A stretch of DNA of 64,000 nucleotides from Muscardinus avellanarius (GCA_963383645.1 OY726561.1:32268056-32332055); one strand, 5' to 3'. Counted from the stretch's first letter, positions 36,290 through 48,110 are shown. A program made the numbers and translations. Notes: generated by a model from the letters alone, not told the origin.

Positions 36290-37245
36290 TATTTTTTAAA
36301 TTTATTGGCACATTGTAATTGTACATCTTTTTAAAAGTCAGGGTGGTAGAAGCATACATGCCCAGAGTTCTCACTGAGCTATTTCCTCTGATGCCCACCC
36401 CATTCCTTCCCCTGCCCCTCCATCCCCTGCTCAGCACAGTGATTGACTTTGATAAGTTTGTTTATGTACATTATGACCATTGAGGGAGTTCTCCCCCCCA
36501 TCTTCTCTCCCCAGGGTACCTTCTTCACTCAACTAACGTTTCTTCTACTTTGTCTGAAGTCGGTCCTGTGTCACGATTTCTGCCTAGCTTCCACATAAGA
36601 GGGAAAACATCTGACTTTTCACTTTTTTTTTTCCAGTAACCAGGGGCATCCTACCTCTGAGCTACACATCAAGCCCTATTTTTTATTCTTTATTTTGAAA
36701 CCGGGTCTCACTGCGTTGTAAAGGGCATCACTAAGTAGTAGCAGAGGCTGTCGTTGAACCATGATCCTCCAGGCTCAGCCTCCCAAATGCTGGAATTACA
36801 AGCATGTCCCACCATAACCCCCGGCTTTTCACTTTTTGTGACTGATTAATCTCACTTAGCACAATTTTCTCTAATTTTACTCATTTCCCTGCAAATGGGA
36901 TAATATCATTTTCCTTAATGGCTAAGTAGAATTCTGTTGTGTATATATCCCGTAATTTTGTAATCTATTCATCTGCTTATGGACACTGTGGCTGGTTCCA
37001 TAGTTAGGTAATTGTGAATCGTACAGCTATGAACATAGATGTGCATGCATTGCTCTGGTAGTTTGGTTTTCATTCTTTTGGATATACACCCAGGAGTGGT
37101 ATAGCTGTTTCATATGGCAAGTTCATCCCCATTCTTCTGAGGTTCCTTCACACAGTTTTCCAAAGTGGTTGCAGTAATTCATAATCTCATCAACAGTTCC
37201 TACTTCTCCATGGCCTTTGTTATGACTTGTGTTTTTAATGAGGGA
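36290..37245 (-). mobile_element. L1 3' end (3'UTR plus ORF2 tail), antisense, with SINE insertion
   Basis: The 3'UTR (36290-36620) shares its layout with the L1 ends at 13182 and 39130. The ORF2 tail (36830-37245) shows the L1 phrases tggctaagtagaattctg, ggacactgtggctggttcca and ttttccaaagtggttgca in reverse complement. The SINE at 36628 splits the two parts. No intact frame remains. Confidence 0.85.
36628..36824 (-). mobile_element. B1-ID SINE, antisense, inside L1, with TSD
   Basis: Flanked by cttttcacttttt at 36615-36627 and 36825-36837. The body runs from a T-run and taaccaggggcatcctac to accataacccccgg. Confidence 0.9.
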
Positions 37246-39129
37246 CGAATTTTTCATGATGATTGGTCCTGAATGCTGAATAGAAAATGATTTCTTCCCC
37301 CAAAATTTAGTTCTCAATTGGTAAACATCATAGAGTTTATGTTCTAATACATCTGTAAATTAACCTCAGTAAACAATCTGTATTTTATATTGAGTGTCCT
37401 ATCATAAGGCTTTCAACTTTACATTTCGTGAAGGATTGTCATTTGTTACTGTGTAAAGTATACCTCGATGTTTGTGCCTCAGCTCCAGTTGCTTTTTTGT
37501 CTTCTATTATTTGTTCCTCTGACAATGCCAGAAATTTTTCACGCAAAGAAAAAAGCCTCTGAATTAGAAAGAACTATTTAGCTTCTCATGTATTTCTTAA
37601 AGAGCACATTTTGAGGTCGACCCCATCAGAGCCTGCTTATTTGCATATTTATCCTGGTATTCACAGCACTATCTCAACTCCCTTTTAGCAGATTAAAACA
37701 ATCACTTGATATTCCATTAAAAATCCATATAACTAGAGAATCACATCAGGTGGAAAGCTAATTAGCTGTATCATTTTTACACTGTGTGTGTATGTGCATA
37801 CACATGCGTGCATGTGTCCTAATCAGGCCTTTATTAAATACCTTCAGTGTTCAATTTTTTTTGCATTAATTATTTCAGATTGATTCTTCTCTGTTAAGTG
37901 CAGTTGTTAAAGGGGAACAATAACATCCTTATCGCATGCACTGCTGATTCATGATTCCCAGCCCATAAGTAATTCTGCAGTGTTCAGTATTTTCATCTTC
38001 TCAGAGGAGCTGTCCATCACCAATTCTGGCAGAGTATGTCAAGATTGTTTTACAATGAGATGTTGCCTGAAAATTGATTAAAACAGTATATATTTTGGGT
38101 ACCAACCTGGAAACTCAACTCTATGTAGATTCAGGAAGTCATCATAGACCCTTGGGACTATGAGCAGGTCTGATACAGTGTCATGAGAAATAATGTGATT
38201 ACATAACCTTCAAGAATGAAATGGGAATCTGGGCTTGGACTTTTACAAAATTTAAAATCTGATCATATTGGGTGTATTCATTTTGAGTCACCCCCCATGC
38301 CATTTTGGCGTGGGGCTGTATTTCTATTTTCTGTATTTCTATCTTTCTAATACACTTCTTTAAATCTTCAAAAAAATTAAATCTGATCATATTTTATCGC
38401 CCAAACTGGAAAAACAGATAATTTATGAAGAGCCAATCAAATGAAAAGTATTTACTAATTTATATTTTGTGTTAATATGTACTGTTTATTTTTAATATAA
38501 ATTCATTCATAAAAATTTGTTATTTTCACCTTAACTCGCCAAATTATAGTAAACGTAATCTCAGTCTTCCAAAGATAGGATGTGATGATTTCACAACAGT
38601 GAAAATGGTATTTTTTCTTCCCAAGTGATTAGCAGATTCATAAATTTTTGTTGAAATCCCAAATTCATTGTAATTTTGAGATAAATAAATGTCTTAACAT
38701 CAAATTTTTTATCCATAATTTTCCAGTTAGGTAATTTAGTGGCAGAATTTGATCCAAACTATTTTGAAGCTATTTGTATACTTTATCTTGCTATTCATGC
38801 ATATTCATTTTCCATTGCAAAAATACTAGGTAACTTTGAATACAGTTTGCTGCCTCAGATTCTCTTTCTAGAATGTAAATTGTATTACCTTTCTCAGTTA
38901 TGAACCACTTAAAAGTCCACATTCTTTGGCCAATCCTTGAAGCCTACCTTCATGCTACTGGCTTTGTGGAATAGAAAGTAAAGATGGGAGGAGATTCACA
39001 GATCATGGCTCCACTGGATACTTGTTAGTGTTGCTAATCGTTTCTGTAGTTTTATAGAAAACTTAATATTTGTGATCATTACATCTAATTTGAGTATATT
39101 TACAACTACTTGAAACTTTTTTACTTTCT

Positions 39130-39450
39130 TTTTTTCTTTTCTTTTTTAATGAGGTACAAGATGATAGAGGCATACATGTACACTTCACTCATTTATCCCT
39201 TTCCCACTTTCCACCCCATTCCCTCCCCTTTCCTCCTTCTCATGTTTGGCTTACTGATTAACTTTGATATGTCTGAGAATGTATATAATGTACATTAGGA
39301 AATTTCCTTCTTCTTCCCTTGCATCCCCCTCAGTTATGTCACCGTATTTTCCCATCTATGGTTTCTCATTTTCATGAACATGGTATTCTCAACTTTTAAT
39401 ATGTTTTACTGGTGCATTGTAAATATACATCATAATGAGGTTCAGAGTGA
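39130..39450 (-). mobile_element. L1 3'UTR fragments, antisense
   Basis: 39140-39360 (atgaggtacaagatgatagaggcatac-like start, ccattccctcccctttcc, gattaactttgatatgtctg) parallels the L1 3' end at 12822-13220 in reverse complement. A second short piece at 39405-39450 (actggtgcattgtaaatata) repeats the extreme L1 3' end. (The first phrase spans 39151-39177.). Confidence 0.7.
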
Positions 39451-40018
39451 TAGGAACAAATAAGCACCTAGCACCTGGTGAGTTGCCTTCCAGTTGTTTA
39501 ATAATTATAGTCCTTATTTATTATAATTTTAACTGTTCAATTCATAATGGTTTTGAACATATTCAGAATGGTCTATGATGGTGAGAAATATGTCATCAAT
39601 AAACTACTCATTTTTATTGTGTTACTGGAAGAACATTACCTGTTAGGACCATCTTGTTTCAATTATGTGTATTTTATCTTATACCTTCTAATTAAGACAA
39701 CTTTGAGTTAAGATTAAATGTCTCAATTTGATAATTCTATATTAATGTCATATTGATCTCCCAATTCCACTTGTAACAGTGTTTGACATTTTGAAATACA
39801 TATCGTTGCTGTAACTTAACCATACATTTATTTGGCTTGAAGAAACCTGAAATATTCTACTAAAGTTGGAGCAAGTGATGACTTTGCCCTCAGCCAAACC
39901 ATGGCTGGCTATTTTCTGTACAATTACATTAATTATATTTTGTGAAAATTTCCGTAGGCCTTAACTATAAACTGAAGTCCAATAGGCAGGTGTTATTAAT
40001 TGCAATTAATATTGACTT

Positions 40019-40049
40019 TGTGTGTGTGTGTGTTTCTGCTTTTTAACAG
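40019..40049 (+). promoter_or_regulatory. ROBO2: (TG)7 plus polypyrimidine tract at a ROBO2 3' splice site
   Basis: Seven TG units end 17 bases before the exon boundary and are followed by tttctgctttttaacag. In RNA this is a UG-repeat, a known binding site type for TDP-43 and CELF proteins. Its position recalls the CFTR exon 9 (TG)m(T)n acceptor. A regulatory role here is inference. Confidence 0.5.
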
Positions 40050-40092
40050 TTACATTTCAAAGAGGAGATGGAGGACTAATGAGCAATGGAAG
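40050..40092 (+). CDS. ROBO2: ROBO2 short exon: start of cytoplasmic tail
   Basis: 43 nt, phase 1 in and phase 2 out, acceptor tttttaacag, donor gtatgc. It encodes VTFQRGDGGLMSNG plus two bases of a Ser codon. In the ROBO family this membrane-proximal cytoplasmic stretch contains the short conserved TxQRG block. The small size makes it dependent on flanking signals, and skipping would shift the frame because 43 is not a multiple of three. Confidence 0.95.
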
Positions 40093-41525
40093 GTATGCTA
40101 AGGAGATTCCTTACTTATTATTTTTAATCAGGACTAGGGAAACTCTGTAGTGTGAGGCTATTATTGTAATAAACAATCACTTATAAGTCTGACAATTCTA
40201 GGAGGAATTAAATGGCTTACCACAGGTTTAATGATCTATCTGTTGTGCACTTTAAAGGAATCAAGTCCAGATGTTTCATATCTCCCAGATGCCCCTGAAG
40301 AAATTAGTAGTAAATATCACAAGGAATGTGTTCATTTGTTAGCAGGATGTTTATTGCATTAATTAGACATTAGCAAATGAAGTTGCTGTTGTTTAAGACT
40401 CCTTATTGGCTCTCACTAAATTGCTGTGAGTGAACAATTACACATAATCGATCACAAAGTAAATGATTCATGGATGATGAATAGGCTGTAGATTGATAGG
40501 ACTGGATTCCACAACTTTGGATACCCAATTGAAATTGACAAAAGCTGATAACAAACCCATATATCCTCATCTATTTTCTCTTTGCCAATATGGAGACTGT
40601 AATTAGACTCTGGTAATAACTTCCAATCTCCCATTTAATCAATATTTTAGCAAAAAGAGATTAAGTCTAATGAGAGCTATTGGATGTAGCAAGAAAGCAG
40701 TTGAATCTTCTTATTGCTGTTTCCATAGAAACACATGTTTCTCTTAGGGATTGTACCAGAAGTAGTCTATCAAAAAAAAGTACAATGATTATAGATGTTC
40801 TATTTCTTTTTAAATATGCTAATAATTTGGAAAGGAATCAGACTCTCATCTTTTACACTAAAGAAGGGAATTCTTTATTAAATATGATATGGAGGATAGT
40901 TTTCTCATAGACTATACTCAGATGTTGGGATATATCTGAGTAGATATTTTTTACCTTCAGAGAATCCTTAATATCTCCCCGATATTTTACAATTTAGAGA
41001 ACTTAGAAAGATGTTATTGATGAAACAGTGTAAATACTGTTCATCAATTTCCTCAAGTTCTCTGCCTCTAAACCAAACATGAGTTCTCATAATAAGGGGT
41101 TGACAGCTTAGAGAAGATGCTCATGTGGGGATTGCAAGAACTGAGGACAGAATAGGCCAAAGTTTTAGAAATAGCTAACACCAAGCAGCCATTCTGAGCA
41201 ATTTTTCCCTTGAGGTGTCAATTTGTCATCAAACCTCCTTTTGAGATGCTACTATGTTACCAATTCCCACCAGATTCAGGGCAGATAACTGAATTCATTT
41301 GGATGTGGGCAGAATCCCAAGTAGATTCTGCTTCTATTGAAGGCATCAATCTATATATAGCCTTAATAAACTGCTGAAGTTGCTTAATTCTTAAGAGCTT
41401 ATACCTTTTAATTTTAAGTCAATTAAAAATCTTCTTAAATTTTTTAACCCTTTTAGTACATAAGATAGGTGTCAAAATCTAGCTCTGAGCTGCATAAACT
41501 GATTTCCTTTTCATTTTTGGTCTAG
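40093..41525 (+). other. ROBO2: ROBO2 intron between two cytoplasmic exons
   Basis: A 1.4-kb intron with donor gtatgc and acceptor ttggtctag. I recognise no interspersed repeat with confidence; 40190-40310 has a faint MIR-like order. No gene is seen. Confidence 0.8.
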
Positions 41526-41653
41526 CCGTCCAGGTCTTCTAAATGCCAGTGACCCCAATTATCCATGGCTTGCCGATTCTTGGCCAGCTACCAGCTTGCC
41601 TGTAAACAATAGCAATAGTGGCACAAATGAAATCGGAAATTTTGGGCGTGGAG
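41526..41653 (+). CDS. ROBO2: ROBO2 exon: cytoplasmic tail, RPGLLNASD segment
   Basis: 128 nt, phase 2 in and phase 1 out, acceptor ggtctag, donor gtatgt. It reads (S)RPGLLNASDPNYPWLADSW, then PATSLPVNNSNSG and GNFGRG. The RPGLLN...PWLADSW block is shared between ROBO1 and ROBO2, but the following Asn/Ser-rich part is ROBO2-type. Thr in SGTNEIG differs from the Pro I remember in human. It is a cytoplasmic, probably disordered linker before CC1. Confidence 0.97.
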
Positions 41654-42555
41654 GTATGTTGTAATTTTCAAAGTAATGTTATTTGTTTTCTGTTGCTTTT
41701 TTCTAGATTAAAAAGATCCATAGAAAGCATTTTTGCTAAGTATTTTAATATAAAACTAGTGTGTCTACACTATCTTAAATAAAACCAAAGTCTTAACAAA
41801 GCCATTACTAACCTAGAAGATAAATATCCATAATATTGTTTTACAGAAATATTACTACAAGATTACTAAAACAAAAAATTTCACTGCTAACTGAGGTTTA
41901 TGATTTTGTACCACATGCTGTATTTCTCTAAATCTCATTCAACATATATTTCTTGAGCATTTTCGGTGTACTTGGCCATAATGCAGTCATTAAGAATATA
42001 ATATTGGCATAAAAATGATGGTCTTTATCATTATATGTCATGTAAGGAGTAGATGAGTAAATAGGACCACATGATCAGAATTTGTGTAGTTTCACAATTG
42101 ATCATTGGTATTTCAAATGATAGTTGAAATAGTGCTAAGTTCAGACATTGTATCACCTCCAAAATTTGATGCTATAATCTTCTCCATAGGTTTTTATAAA
42201 GACAGATAAATGATTCTACTATAAATAACTACCATTTCTCTCTTTTCATCTAGTCAACTAGAGAGATAAGTTTAGAAAAATATGCGAAAAATAGAGGTCT
42301 TAGTGTTTGGATTAGCAAATATACGTTACGTTTCCTCCTGGTAGAAGACTATGCATACCATCCATGGACTTAACCTGCATGGCAAACCTGCCTCTTTAGA
42401 ATAAGAAAACTTCATGAAGGGAGTTTGTTTCAGCTGATGTCTCTGAAAGAGGAATAGGAATTAGGTAACACTATGAGAAAAGTGGTGAGAGGAAATTAGT
42501 ATGTATTTAAAAACTAGAAATAAGAGAGACATTGACCTGCTTGATAAATAAATGC

Positions 42556-42640
42556 AGGCCTGAGAATGTAGTTCAGTGGTAGAGTGCTCAACAAGCATGT
42601 GTGAGTCCCTGAATTTGATTCTCAGTGGTTTGAAAAAAAG
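42556..42640 (+). mobile_element. ID SINE, sense
   Basis: It has gagaatgtagttcagtggta (A box), tgctcaacaagcatg and gaatttgattctcag (B box), then an A-rich tail. It is a tRNA-derived retroposon, not a tRNA gene. Confidence 0.8.
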
Positions 42641-42687
42641 AAATAAACTTCGTAATGATTTGAGTATAAGGTACAAGGCACCAGAAG

Positions 42688-42740
42688 AGGAAGGAAGGAA
42701 GGAAGGAAGGAAGGAAGGAAGGAAGGAAGGAAAGAAGGAA
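42688..42740. repeat. (GGAA)n microsatellite
   Basis: About twelve GGAA units just before a B1 SINE. Open frames here (Lys/Glu/Gly or Ser/Phe/Pro runs) are artefacts. Confidence 0.95.
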
Positions 42741-42757
42741 GGGAAGGACAGACACAG

Positions 42758-43060
42758 GGGCCGAGTGTGGTGGTACATGCACGTAATCCCAGTATTAGGA
42801 AGACTGAAACAGGAGGATCACTGGTTTGAAGCCAGCACACAGTAACTTAGAAAAAATCTCTTTCAAAAAGAAGGAAGGAAGGATGGAAGGAAGGAAGGAA
42901 GGAAGGAAGGAAGGAAGGAAGGAAGGAAGGAGAGAGAAAGAAGGAAGGAAAGAAAGAAAGAAAGGAAGAAAGAAAGAAGAGAGAAAGAAAGAGGAATAGG
43001 GTATAGCTAAGAGTTAGAATGCCCTATATTCATTCTTTGGTACCAAAACAAAACAATAAA
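42758..43060 (+). mobile_element. B1-ID SINE whose internal linker is a GGAA/GAAA microsatellite
   Basis: The B1 head is at 42758-42870 (ggccgagtgtggtggtacat ... ctctttcaaaaag), the purine repeat at 42871-42988, and the ID tail at 42990-43060 (atagggtatagctaagagtt ... ttctttggtacc). The A-rich linker between the two modules has expanded. Confidence 0.82.
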
Positions 43061-43164
43061 CACAAAAAGCTCATAGAGTGTGATAGATAATACAAGATGT
43101 ACTAAGCTTTATAAAGGAGTGAAACATTGTTTGAAGAGTAATTGGAAGCCATTGGTAGATTTTT

Positions 43165-43360
43165 TTTTTTTTCTTTTTGGTGGTACTGGGAATGGAACCC
43201 TGAGGCCTTCTACCTCTGGGCTACACTCCCAGACCTATTTTATATTTTATTTGGAAACAAGGTCTCTTAAGCCAGCTGAGGCTGGCTTTGAACCTGCACA
43301 ATCCTCCTGTCTCAGCCTCCCAAGCGCAGGGATTACAAGCGTGTTCCACCACGCCCAGGC
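43165..43360 (-). mobile_element. B1-ID SINE (short subfamily), antisense, with TSD
   Basis: Flanking attggtagattttt (43151-43164) and attggtggattttt (43361-43374). It contains AAGCCAGC-TGAG-GCTGGCTT at 43269-43288. Confidence 0.92.
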
Positions 43361-44566
43361 ATTGGTGGATTTTTAAAAGAAGAGTACTGAGATCCATGCA
43401 CTGAGTTGTCATCTGCTGTCTGCTGAGTAGAGAAAGGATTACAGGTGGAGTGGAAAAAATGGTGTGATGAATTTCCTAATTTTTATAGCAAATTTGGATG
43501 AATTCACTGGAATATTTCTATACTTCTAGAGTTAATTTGGATGACACAGGGCTGTGTTAAACTAGTCTTAGTCTACTAAAATGATTATACATTTATGAAT
43601 GAATAATCATGTTGGCATAGAAGAATCATGGATACTGGCATTTTCTCTTTAGTAATAGAATATCAATGTGTTTGAATAAGACAGGATTTAAAAAAAATTG
43701 AATTATAAACTATTCCACAAGTCTTTGTTCTCTTAATAATAACTGTAAGGGGAACTCTTCTTCCTCTTCTCCAAATAAAATATAAACGATAACTATCTAT
43801 AAGTCATAGATGCATAATGAGATTTATATGGATGATTAAAAGTAGGTTTCACACAATGTTTATCATACAATCCATGCCCAAGAGGCTTCAGTAGATTAAA
43901 TGAAAGTATACATAACAAGTTGTATGATTTCAATTTTGTGCTTATTCTCTGTAAGCCAGCACACTACATTTACTATAATCAATAATCCAGAGACTGAGGT
44001 ATTGTATATCTCCTTTAGGCAACCAGACTCTTAGAAATCATAGGTGGTTACTCCACCATGGGAAGTTTCTGTGTCTGAGCATTCCCTCACCAGGAAAGCA
44101 GAGTATCCTTTAGCCTTCTCTGTGCAGATTGATTTTGCTGAAGGAATTTAGATTCCAAATTTTTATCAATAAAGGAATAGCTAGCTACCTCTTTTACCTT
44201 TTATGTTTGTATTAGAACAATACAACATTTTATCTTGATATCAAGACACATATGCCAAAAGATGAACAAATTGTTCTATTTTTTAGCTTCTGTCAAGCTA
44301 CATTAATATATAAGATAATTGGGTCCAATTTTACCCAAGGAAACATGTGTAGATTTGTAAGGTCTTTCTTCCATTTTCACCTTTTTTCATGTCATTAGAT
44401 ATTTCACAGATGAACATCAAAGTCAAGCAAAGACTTTTCAGGGTCGACTGTATCTCTTTTCAGTATTTACTGTATGCTAGAAATATTGTATGATTTTATG
44501 ACATTTGCTTAGTTATGAAATAAATTGTTACATATTAAAAGTCAAGAAGCTAATGTTTATCAAGAA

Positions 44567-44570
<4 letters not shown>

Positions 44571-44624
<54 letters not shown>

Positions 44625-44704
44625 CGTCTTTTTGGACTGGGGATCGAACCCAGGGCAGTGCACTCGCCAGGCAAGCGCTTTGCCTCTGAGCTACATCCCA
44701 GTCC
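44571..44704 (-). mobile_element. ID SINE, antisense, with (CT)n tail and TSD
   Basis: Perfect direct repeat tatcaagaaattt at 44558-44570 and 44705-44717. Between them are about 24 CT units (a GA tail on the element's strand), a T-run and a well-preserved ID body (gactggggatcgaacccagg, caggcaagcgctttgcct). Recent insertion. Confidence 0.93.
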
Positions 44705-47292
44705 TATCAAGAAATTTAATACATCTATGTAGAATGAAGGACTGAGAGATTTTAAAGCCTTTGTCTTTATTTATACTACTCTGTAGTCTTAATCTGGGTA
44801 CACATAAAAGTCTATATAACCATATCGACTTAGAAGAATAATCATGAATATTGACATTTTTCTTTTAAGAATGGAATAACAATACATATTTGAATGTAAC
44901 AAAACCAGTATCTTGAATAATAATATTACTAATTATCACACAATTCTCCATTTTATTAATAAAATCTATAAGAAATTCATTTAACCATTTCATCAACCAG
45001 TGCTTACTCTTTTTAAAATACCAGTTGAGGAATTATAGAAACAAAGACATACCTCCATGGGCACTTGTTCTCACGTATCTTAACATGCTGTGAAGAAGGC
45101 AATCTTTGATAATAATTGTATCAGGCAAAAATCTCCAAATAAATCCAGGATTACAAGTATAAACAAGGTGCTCAAGAGCTGAATCAATAATTCAAACTAA
45201 AGGGAAGTAGATGTGTTTGATGGGGGCTGGTGGGAAATAGAAAATGGAAAGTCGTGCCTAAAGATGGCAGCAGCTATTCAGATCCAGCCTGTTGGAAGAA
45301 AGTCTAGCACAGAGTTCCAAACCATTTGATATTATAGGATTCTTCTCCACTTATATTCATGTATAATCTTCCAATATTTCAATGTTAGATATAATTCAAT
45401 TTAGTTTTGAAAATGTGGGAGTGATCAAATAATATTTGAAGACAATATTCAGCCCAAAAATCAATATAGAAGCACTTAGACTGGAAGGCTGACTATAATT
45501 TTATCTAGCAGAAAGAGGGAGAGAGATCCTATTTCTAGAGCCATATCTTTAGTTATTGTAGAATAATATTATGTAGAATTAGATTCTTGGACAACTTTTT
45601 TTCATTTTTTATCATTTGAGTGCAAAACCATTTCAAAAACTTGCAGGTGTAGGGCACAGAATCTAAAAGTAAAGCTTTTGGAGAATCTTAGGTTCAAAAT
45701 ATATGGTCCGTGGCAGAGATATAGTTCTATTCAAATAATTATCAACAAAGAAAGAGAGGATGTAGGGAAGAGGAGAAATGAGTCTATAAACTTATACAAG
45801 AGAAGGATATTTTCACCCATTTTGATATCTTACTAATATTCAAAGTTTTTTACAATAAAATAATTGAACTGAGAAAGAAATATGCTTGTTTAACATCAAA
45901 TTTTATATTAGTATATATCTGAAAGCAAGAAGAACAAGAAAGTAGTTGTAAAATTCTGAAATCCAAAAAAATTACACTTGCTTATGCAACCAAGTAAAAG
46001 TTTAGAAGTTTACATATGTCTAATAATCTTATTGATATGCATTTAGAATATTTTAATAAGGTACATATATACTATATACTTATTGTAAAATAAGTTGATA
46101 TTCTAGACCTCAAAACCTTCACAGTACAAAATATATTTTAAATGTCTTCTTACTGTTGCTAAAGAAAATAATTTTTAGCTTATGTAAAATGTAAAAACAA
46201 AAACGAACACTTTTAGAAGAATCTTTTTTTCAAGTATAATGAGTACCATCAGATGTGAAAGTCTTAAGGCAGTTGAAATTGGCTATAATGAAGAGATCAA
46301 GTTATTTGATGACCTCAAGTCCCTTGAAATGAGGTTTTCAGATCATACATTTTTAAAGAAATGTATTATAATTAGATTTATTTTAACTCTATACAATTAA
46401 AACCAGTTCCAGTGATTTCTGTTTTAGATTCATTTAGTATCTTTCTTCTGAAAAGGGAAAAGAGCTCAGGAGAGAAGTGGCAGATCTGAATTATAAAGTA
46501 TCATGTAAAGATAATTCAGCATACCAAAATGATAAATGGTCTGATTGATATTCAGCGTTGTTCCTGAAGTTTAATTTTACTCTTGCTGTATTACAACCTG
46601 AAACTATAATTCTCCACTTCCAAGAGTTGATAGCATAAATTAAACTCACTGATCATTGAGGTTGCTTTTTCTATGGTTAAATCGTGCTATATTATGAAAA
46701 TGACTTATTCATGAAAGTTTTCTTTTGTTATAAAAAAGAACACATTTTCTACCCTCAGTTTTCTCCATTTCTCAAGCTATGATATCAAATCATATAAATG
46801 ACAAGTTAGAACTCAGAAAAATGTATTTCCGAGTCAGAATGGCATAGTTTTGAAAATTTTTACAACTATTCAGCAGTTGCTTTCTATGTCTTTTGGCACA
46901 AAGTAGAAAGAGATATTTGCATCCAAGATTTGTAGATTCCCTTCTATCATTGCTGGTGTAACTAACAGTTTCCTAGGTTCAAAAACACAGTGAACAACTG
47001 AAAGCATTTTTCAGTAGTGAAATATCCCAAACTTTTCATTCATGGCTGAAGAAAATAGGGGAAGGGGCGTGTTAAGCAGTGGGATGTGAAGGACAAGCAG
47101 TAGGCCTGCCTGTCACTGAGGTTGATAGCTTGGCGATGGTTGTACATCATCTACCCTTCATTGGCTCATGAAGCCCATCTCAGCTGAAATGCAAACGTGT
47201 GGCATGACACATTTATTTTTCATCTTGAATCCTGATAGTTTTGGGCTTCCTGTGCATCATTAAATTGTTTCATTTCCCTATGTTCATCACAG

Positions 47293-47574
47293 ATGTGCTT
47301 CCACCAGTTCCAGGCCAAGGGGATAAAACAGCAACGATGCTTTCAGATGGAGCCATTTATAGCAGCATTGACTTCACTACCAAAACAACATACAACAGCT
47401 CCAGCCAGATAACACAGGCTACCCCATATGCCACAACACAGATCTTGCATTCCAATAGCATTCATGAATTGGCTGTTGATCTGCCTGATCCACAGTGGAA
47501 AAGCTCAATTCAGCAAAAAACAGATCTGATGGGATTTGGTTATTCTCTACCTGAACAAAACAAAGGTAACAATG
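47293..47574 (+). CDS. ROBO2: ROBO2 exon: cytoplasmic CC1 (YATTQ) exon
   Basis: 282 nt, phase 1 in and out, acceptor ttcatcacag, donor gtgagt. It starts DVLPPVPGQGDKTATMLSDG, includes YSSIDFTTKTTYNSSS and the conserved CC1 motif as ATPYATTQILHSNS, then DLPDPQWKSS and FGYSLPEQNKGNN. The CC1 tyrosine is a known phosphorylation target (Abl) in the ROBO family, and CC1 takes part in DCC binding in ROBO1. A second in-phase donor (gtaaca at 47566) lies nine bases upstream of the one chosen. An open frame continues into the intron but ends after ten codons without homology. Confidence 0.97.
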
Positions 47575-47969
47575 GTGAGTCAGAATCTTATATGTTGAGA
47601 AGTTAATTTCATATCATTTGTGCATGAGATAGAAATTAGTATTTGTTGTTCAATTAAGAGATTCATTATCAGGTTACTATCTAAACTAAAAAATATACTG
47701 GCATGTATTGAGTACCTTGAACAATCCCTACCACCACCACCAGTGCCTCCACCACCGCACACCAACACCAATCGGTTTCATCCTGTTAACTCTTTTTCAA
47801 TAGAGTGGTCAGCAATCCATTCTTTACTTTCATTAGGACAGGCTAGATAAAACATTCCTTCACTCTCCCATGACATCTGCTTCTGAGTTGCTAACTGCAT
47901 GTTCTGCATGGGCTTGTGCTGTGAACTAATCACATGATGCCACTATGACCTCTGCCCTTTAACCCTTAG

Positions 47970-48110
47970 CCTTACTTTACATCCCTGACTACCGATTGGC
48001 TGAGGGATTGTCTAATAGAATGCCACACAACCAGTCACAGGATTTCAGCACCACCAGCTCTCACAACAGCTCAGAGAGGAGTGGCAGTCTCTCAGGTTGG
48101 TCTTATCACA
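47970..48110 (+). CDS. ROBO2: ROBO2 alternative cassette exon
   Basis: Acceptor cccttag. Two in-frame donors: gttggt after 48095 (126 nt, 42 residues) and gtaaga after 48110 (141 nt, 47 residues), both phase 1 like the flanking junctions. It encodes (A)LLYIPDYRLAEGLSNRMPH, then NQSQDFSTTSSHNSSERSGS and LS, plus GWSYH with the distal donor. I remember the shorter form from vertebrate ROBO2 isoforms. The Ser/Thr-rich insert lies between CC1 and CC2 and offers possible phosphorylation sites. Inclusion or skipping keeps the frame in all cases. Confidence 0.85.

Larger units (their letters stand above)
28662..40049 (+). other. ROBO2: ROBO2 intron after the transmembrane exon
   Basis: An 11.4-kb intron with donor gtaaga and acceptor ctttttaacag. 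It holds at least eleven SINEs, L1 3' fragments at 36290 and 39130, several dinucleotide tracts and a candidate microexon at 34800. No repeat or gene is recognised in 29562-30430, 30670-31520, 31806-32400, 33340-33820, 34000-34790, 35905-36285, 37250-39120 and 39455-40015. Of these, 37590-38100 has a less AT-biased, motif-rich look. Confidence 0.8.
41654..47292 (+). other. ROBO2: ROBO2 intron before the CC1 exon
   Basis: A 5.6-kb intron with donor gtatgt and acceptor ttcatcacag. It contains ID elements at 42556 and 44630, a B1-ID SINE with expanded GGAA linker at 42758-43060 and a SINE at 43165. In 41700-42540, 43390-44550 and 44720-47290 I see no repeat or gene I can name. Confidence 0.8.

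Noticed and set aside
4540..44704. tRNA-like A and B boxes at about 4540, 42556 and 44630
   Set aside because: These are ID SINEs with A-rich or microsatellite tails and, at 44558, target-site duplications. The cloverleaf is degraded and they are not tRNA genes.
47620..47850. 76-codon frame with a polyproline stretch between the CC1 and cassette exons
   Set aside because: Tempting as a proline-rich motif, but it has no acceptor in the right phase. The prolines come from a local CCA/CCT run (47730-47765).
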